33,077 nucleotides of DNA from Candidatus Pacearchaeota archaeon. Its GTDB lineage: Archaea > Nanobdellota > Nanobdellia > Pacearchaeales > GW2011-AR1. The position numbers were made by a program, and so were the translations under genes. Below the pieces are notes generated by a model. The model was not told where the DNA came from, searched no databases, and saw only the letters and a list, made by a program, of their open reading frames with translations. Shown in pieces: positions 29,826-33,077 of the stretch; the stretch's first letter is position 1; each line of letters starts with the position of its first letter. The stretch spans positions 1-33,077 of the forward strand of contig JAGVWS010000003.1 in assembly GCA_018304165.1 (NCBI GenBank), in the 5' to 3' direction.

Positions 29826-30643
29826 TTTAGGTGATTAGCCGTTTTCCGCACTAAACTAGCCTCCTTATTGTTATATCAAATAGCAGGTTAAAAATACTTT
29901 CGTTTCTATGATTAAATCGAAACTCCATTTCTTTTAGGTAGAATGGATAGTTTGTTTTGTTAATCCCATGATACTTGTGGAATCTCTCTTTAGCATAACT
30001 CCAGAATCCTTCTATCCCATTAATATGATTACGCCCATTAGCAAATTCGTCTTCATGATGCTTGATAATATTGTGTTTACCATACTGCTCTAAACTTGCA
30101 TAGCTCTTCCATCCTTCAGTGTAGAACACTGAACCTTTGTTAGTCTTGTTCTTTATTTCATTCATTAAGGTGTCTGCACTAGCATTTGGCACTATCACTG
30201 TATGAACCTTTCCTCGTCGCTCTAAGATGCCAAATGCTATGGCTTTGTTATTAGCTCCTCTTCCTCTCTTGCCCTTTCTTCTTCCTCCCAAATAAGTTTC
30301 ATCTAACTCTAATTCTCCATCTAACTTTTTAGTTTCCTTATTGCAGTAATCTGCAATAAGCTTTCTGAAGCTCATAAACTTTGATTGAACGGTCTTATAA
30401 TTAATTCCCAGTTCTTTAGCAGTCTTTCTTGCAGATAATTCTAAATAAAAGTAGTAAAGAATTTGCAAGTCTGATTTGAGCTTCCTGATAGAATAATACT
30501 TCTTACAATTTTTACACTTAACTCTGTTATCTTTAAGTTTGTAAAGTCCATAATCACCACAAAATAAGCACTTTTTACCCTCAAAATACTTGCGTGCAAC
30601 ACCCTTTATCATCAATATCGTCGTAGTTTAGCTAATTACCTAA
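29826..30643 (-). mobile_element. IS1595-like element
   Basis: The left end TTTAGGTGATTAGC (29826-29839) matches the inverted right end GCTAATTACCTAA (30631-30643) at 12 of 13 positions after the first base. The transposase gene fills the space between. No clear target-site duplication is seen. A better inverted copy of the left end lies much further right at 31986-31996, so the true right boundary may be there. Confidence 0.6.
29851..30615 (-). CDS. IS1595-family (ISXO2-like) transposase
   Basis: The 254-residue protein starts with a zinc-ribbon (CLFCGDYGLYKLKDNRVKCK followed by NC, about residues 16-38) that binds the element ends. A helix-turn-helix (ARKTAKELGINYKTVQSKF) follows. The ISXO2-type catalytic domain has LELDETYLGGRRKGKRGRG (first acidic residue near 105), VFYTEGWKSY and INGIEGFWSYAKERF. 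In most relatives the second position is Asp (T-D-x-W/A); here it is Glu, which may lower or abolish activity. The frame is otherwise whole. A 22-base stretch encoding ETKKLDG is shared with the TrmB remnant at 29243-29264, probably by chance or local recombination. Confidence 0.9.
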   Translation of the reverse strand: MMIKGVARKYFEGKKCLFCGDYGLYKLKDNRVKCKNCKKYYSIRKLKSDLQILYYFYLELSARKTAKELGINYKTVQSKFMSFRKLIADYCNKETKKLDGELELDETYLGGRRKGKRGRGANNKAIAFGILERRGKVHTVIVPNASADTLMNEIKNKTNKGSVFYTEGWKSYASLEQYGKHNIIKHHEDEFANGRNHINGIEGFWSYAKERFHKYHGINKTNYPFYLKEMEFRFNHRNESIFNLLFDITIRRLV

Positions 30644-30720
30644 GTTATGACTGAAAATTAGTCACTACAAAATCTATCGAATACAAAATCGAAGCATTTA
30701 TATACTCGTAATGCCTATTA

Positions 30721-31951
30721 TAGGCATTACAATGAATTGATGGGCAACCAGTTAAAAAGGTATTTGCCAATAAAATCAGTGTACAGAGTGTAAAACAAAG
30801 TTTAGATGTTCTGGCAATAGATAAAATTGCTGAAGATTTGAATATCAAAGATTTAGAAAATCCTTATGTTCTTTCTCTAATTTATTCACAATTGTTAGAA
30901 AACAAAAGTATAAACAAACTTGAAAGTTGGATGAAGTACACAGAAATACCTTATCTGTTAGGCTTTGATAAAGTATCTGTTAAAAATCTTTATGAATCAT
31001 TATCTGATGTCAATGAAAAAGATTTTGAAAAGGTAAATGAAAAAATGTTTTTTATTTTTAACAAATATGAAGATATTTCTAAAGCCACAATTATTGATGT
31101 AACAGATACTTATTTTGCTGGAAGCAAAATAAATATTAAAAAAAGAAAAGGGAAAGATAAGAAAATAAGCAAATTAACTCAAATAGGTTTAGCAGTTTCT
31201 TTTGAGAATGGATTTCCAATTTTTCATAAACAATATCATGGAAATCTTTCTGGAATGGACCTAAAAAATAAGAAAATAGCGTCGATAATTATGGATAGGG
31301 GAATGCTTTCTAAAGAAAATATAGAGATGGCTTTAGAGTTAAAATTTAAAATTATTGCAGGTTTAAGAAAAAATTCTGCTTTAACTAAAACCTTTATTGA
31401 ACCAATAAAACGGGATGATATTTACTCTGCAAAATGCAGAGTTCCTTTAAAAAAGACAACTGTTTTCATAAAAGAATTTGATTATATGAAGGGGAAATTA
31501 ATAGTTGTTTACAATCCTGCTTTAGAAGTTGTGAAAAAAGAGATAAATTTTGAAAAAGAACTCGAAAGTAATTTTGATATAGGATATTCGTTAATTTACC
31601 ATAATACAAAATATTCTTCTGCGCAAGTTGTAAAAAGATATTATAATAAAGATATGATTGAAAGAGCATTTAAACAATTAAAAGGAGTTCTAAGTTTAAG
31701 ACCGATAAGAGTTTGGCTTTCAAATCATGTCGCAGGGCATATAAAAATTTGTTATCTTGCATATGCAATTTTATCTTTGATGAATTATAAATTGAAAAAA
31801 TTAGATATCTCTGCAGTTGAAGCTCTAGAATCTTTGAAATACGGCTATAAAGTAACTCTGAAAGATTCTACTTCAAATCATGAATGGAGCATTCATGTTC
31901 CTCTTGAACCTAAACAGAAAAAAATATTAAAAAAATTAAATGTAATGCCTA
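30721..31951 (+). mobile_element. IS1634/IS4-type element
   Basis: The left end TAGGCATTAC (30721-30730) and the inverted right end GTAATGCCTA (31942-31951) match perfectly over 10 bases, and similarity continues inward (ACAATGAATT against ACATTTAATT). The left end is itself half of a palindrome, GTAATGCCTA TTA TAGGCATTAC (30708-30730). The right end overlaps the last codons of the transposase gene. A TATA-like ATTTATATAC (30696-30705) lies outside the left end and may drive the gene. Confidence 0.6.
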
Positions 31952-31959
31952 AAAACTAG
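30838..31959 (+). CDS. IS1634/IS4-type DDE transposase, start codon unclear
   Basis: The 373 residues from a TTG at 30838 contain the catalytic residues: Asp in IIDVTDTYFAG (near residue 87), Asp in IIMDRGMLSKENI (near 150), and Glu in MIERAFKQLKG (near 274). IYHNTKYSSAQVVKRYYNKD is typical of the IS1634 group. The same frame is open back to about 30736 and encodes a plausible N-terminus (KKVFANKISVQSVKQSLDVL), but contains no ATG. An ATG in another frame (30747 region) would need a frameshift. The element may therefore be translated from a rare start or be slightly damaged. The frame ends at the right inverted repeat. Confidence 0.85.
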   Translation: MNIKDLENPYVLSLIYSQLLENKSINKLESWMKYTEIPYLLGFDKVSVKNLYESLSDVNEKDFEKVNEKMFFIFNKYEDISKATIIDVTDTYFAGSKINIKKRKGKDKKISKLTQIGLAVSFENGFPIFHKQYHGNLSGMDLKNKKIASIIMDRGMLSKENIEMALELKFKIIAGLRKNSALTKTFIEPIKRDDIYSAKCRVPLKKTTVFIKEFDYMKGKLIVVYNPALEVVKKEINFEKELESNFDIGYSLIYHNTKYSSAQVVKRYYNKDMIERAFKQLKGVLSLRPIRVWLSNHVAGHIKICYLAYAILSLMNYKLKKLDISAVEALESLKYGYKVTLKDSTSNHEWSIHVPLEPKQKKILKKLNVMPKN

Positions 31960-32016
31960 GGCAAACTCAGGTATGCGGATTTTACCTAATCACCTAGTTT
32001 AAATCTGAGATTTTTA

Positions 32017-32562
32017 ATGACTGATGCAGTTGTTAAGGATATAACTGAAAAAAGAATAGAAAATGCCTTTCCTTTAAGGATATGGGGAGAACACTCAAGA
32101 AATCTGGCCTGCTCTTATGAATTAAACTCTGATGATAATGCTACTTTGAGATTGCTTGAAAATGGCGGAATAGGTCATATAGAGCTTTTATCTGTGGAAG
32201 AAAAACCTTTTAGGAGGGACTTTTTATATTCAAGAACTTGGGAAGGCGGTCATGTAATTACAGCCAGAGGTTATGTCTATGATGGAGAGGTGGAAGTTTA
32301 TTCATGGAAAGGAAGAGATCCTTCATTACAATTAAACAGGGAAGAAAGAAGAGTTGTTTTTGAATTAGCAAGAGTTAGTATGTATCATGTTGGAAAAAGG
32401 AGAGGGCTATGCGAACCTCCGCCAAAAAAAGAGCCAGCAACACTTGATGAAGCGATGATTAGGCATTGGGAAAGAATAAGATTATTATCACTAAGACCTA
32501 TGACTCTGGATGACCTTGAAAAGTTCTATGACTTATTAAGAGATAATGTTCCAAGATACTGA
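32017..32562 (+). CDS. Hypothetical protein, 181 aa
   Basis: The protein is soluble and charged. The first half is likely beta-rich (RIWGEHSRNLACSYEL, GHVITARGYVYDGEVEVYSW), and the second half is helical with a Pro/Lys-rich linker (CEPPPKKEPATLDE) and a final helix pair (MTLDDLEKFYDLLRDNV). No family is recognised. It starts 17 bases after the end of the transposon cluster, with the ATG preceded by TTTAAATC about 15-20 bases upstream, partly inside the element end. Insertion may have replaced its original promoter. Codon use is like the housekeeping genes, so it is probably a resident gene. Confidence 0.65.
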   Translation: MTDAVVKDITEKRIENAFPLRIWGEHSRNLACSYELNSDDNATLRLLENGGIGHIELLSVEEKPFRRDFLYSRTWEGGHVITARGYVYDGEVEVYSWKGRDPSLQLNREERRVVFELARVSMYHVGKRRGLCEPPPKKEPATLDEAMIRHWERIRLLSLRPMTLDDLEKFYDLLRDNVPRY

Positions 32563-32664
32563 AAAATAATTATCCCTTCAGTTGTTTTCATTATCTTCTT
32601 GTATTTTTAAGTAACAACAATCAAATCTTGACAATATTTAAATAGTTCTTCTGATTCTGGATTT

Positions 32665-32950
32665 GGTTGGTTTAATAGGATTTATTGGAGGTTGGCTTAA
32701 TAGGCCTTATTAAGGGCTGATTTAAGTGACTTAATTTTAAATTATAGCTGATAAAAACTATTGCCTGAAGCCCTACTCTATTAATTGATCTTGGTACCGG
32801 CTTGAAACGATAAAAACAGGATGTTATTGAAGATGATGATGCATGATTGTGCATGTTTCGTTTCGCCTTACTGATAACTTCTTCTTAAAGAACCAACCAA
32901 GGTTTGGTTTTCCCGTCGGGACCTCGACGGCAAACTTTTTGCAGCATTTT
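32665..32950 (+). ncRNA. Candidate structured non-coding RNA
   Basis: TATTTAAATA (32635-32644) is about 25 bases before a G at 32665. No convincing open frame follows on this strand. The stretch carries two imperfect 25-base tandem units (32665-32689, 32690-32714), a CTTAATA/TATTAAG hairpin, and a possible long pairing (AAGCC with GGCTT, CCTG with CAGG, 32765-32820). It also has AACCA/TGGTT, a perfect CCGTCG/CGACGG hairpin (32913-32930), then T-runs (32936-32940, 32948-32952) that could terminate transcription. The local GC is higher than the surroundings, a sign of structured RNA in AT-rich archaea. It does not match SRP or RNase P RNA as I know them. Confidence 0.45.
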
Positions 32951-33023
32951 TAAGTGTTTAAAAATATAATATAAAATCCAGTATCTCCGCATGAGTGTTG
33001 GAACTATAAAATTAATCCAAAAA

Positions 33024-33053
33024 GCTTAAATAGTTAAGATATCTATTAGATAT
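33024..33053 (+). promoter_or_regulatory. Promoter and operator of the gene at the window end
   Basis: GCTTAAATAG (33024-33033) is a TATA-like box about 25 bases from the ATG at 33054. Between them ATATCTA (33039-33045) and TAGATAT (33047-33053) form a perfect 7-bp inverted repeat that touches the start codon. The layout equals that of the two toxin-antitoxin promoters in this window. Confidence 0.5.
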
Positions 33054-33077
33054 ATGAAGATTATTAAGTTAAATTCT
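33054..33077 (+). CDS. Start of a gene cut by the window end (possible AbrB-type antitoxin)
   Basis: Only eight codons are visible, reading MKIIKLNS. The upstream TATA box and palindrome make a real start likely. Many AbrB/SpoVT-type antitoxins begin in this way, and the operator layout matches the AbrB gene at 14504, but eight residues are too few to name the product. Confidence 0.35.

Larger units (their letters stand above)
29828..31996. repeat. Long-range 11-bp inverted ends enclosing two transposase genes
   Basis: TAGGTGATTAG (29828-29838) recurs inverted as CTAATCACCTA (31986-31996). Both are flanked by TAGTTTA in direct orientation (29823-29829 and 31995-32001). The enclosed 2.2 kb holds an IS1595-like and an IS1634-like transposase. 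This could be a composite unit, or an IS1595-type element into which the second element jumped. Confidence 0.55.

Noticed and set aside
29243-30338. 22-base identity between the TrmB remnant and the IS1595-like transposase (encoding ETKKLDG)
   Set aside because: The match is short, AT-rich and in coding frame in both genes; without further shared sequence it is not evidence of a duplication.
32834-32873. Possible C/D box guide RNA (ATGATGA followed by CTGA about 35 bases later)
   Set aside because: The boxes match, but the internal D' and C' boxes are not convincing and the motif lies inside a larger structured region; chance matches are common in AT-rich DNA.
1-33077. CRISPR array, rRNA genes or replication origin
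   Set aside because: No regularly spaced short repeats, rRNA-like sequence or Cdc6/Orc gene with origin repeats was seen anywhere in the window.

Overview
The window looks like part of an AT-rich archaeal chromosome, most likely a reduced (DPANN-type, Woesearchaeota/Pacearchaeota-like) lineage. The evidence is archaeal-type translation genes (GatD/GatE, archaeal TrpRS, AspRS and AsnRS), tRNA genes with introns one base after the anticodon, TrmB-family regulators, and TATA-like boxes about 25-30 bases upstream of start codons, which implies many leaderless mRNAs. The lineage is inferred from gene content only; I ran no database search.

Layout. 1-3070: an intact IS630-type element, a hypothetical gene divergent from a TrmB-like regulator, and an intron-containing tRNA-Glu whose T-arm is broken exactly at a 60-bp repeat that also occurs at bases 1-60. 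3361-5482: a secreted protein and an overlapping run of four small membrane proteins. 5523-5980: a small relic, a duplicated tRNA 3' end and an intron-containing tRNA-Ile(UAU). 6099-18501: a TGS GTPase, a receptor-like degenerate nucleotide cyclase, two toxin-antitoxin pairs, TrpRS, a SleB-type wall hydrolase, GatD, a phosphatase-like protein, an AbiEii-like nucleotidyltransferase, a GatE that lacks its AspRS-like insertion domain, and two small unknowns. 18600-27926: the most unusual stretch. Two housekeeping-style synthetases (AspRS and AsnRS), each preceded by tandem hairpins, flank an AT-rich island. The island holds a metal-dependent amidohydrolase, a second AspRS, a third Asx-RS-like protein with its own anticodon-binding domain, a frameshifted SAM methyltransferase, a tRNA-Asn with a C2-A71 acceptor mismatch, a second methyltransferase and a divergent radical SAM protein. 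28032-29811: a small membrane protein, a patatin-like protein and broken TrmB and retropepsin-like genes. 29826-32000: a nest of two transposase genes (IS1595-like and IS1634/IS4-like). 32017-33077: an unknown gene, a candidate structured non-coding RNA, and the first codons of a gene running off the window.

Working together. Much of the window serves aminoacyl-tRNA synthesis: TrpRS, GatDE for Gln-tRNA, AspRS and AsnRS. The island adds synthetase paralogues, a tRNA and SAM-dependent enzymes that standard translation does not need. I infer a tRNA-dependent amino-acid or small-molecule modification pathway, with a spare AspRS either as a pathway enzyme or as a resistant copy. This is a hypothesis from gene order and family membership, not a demonstrated function.
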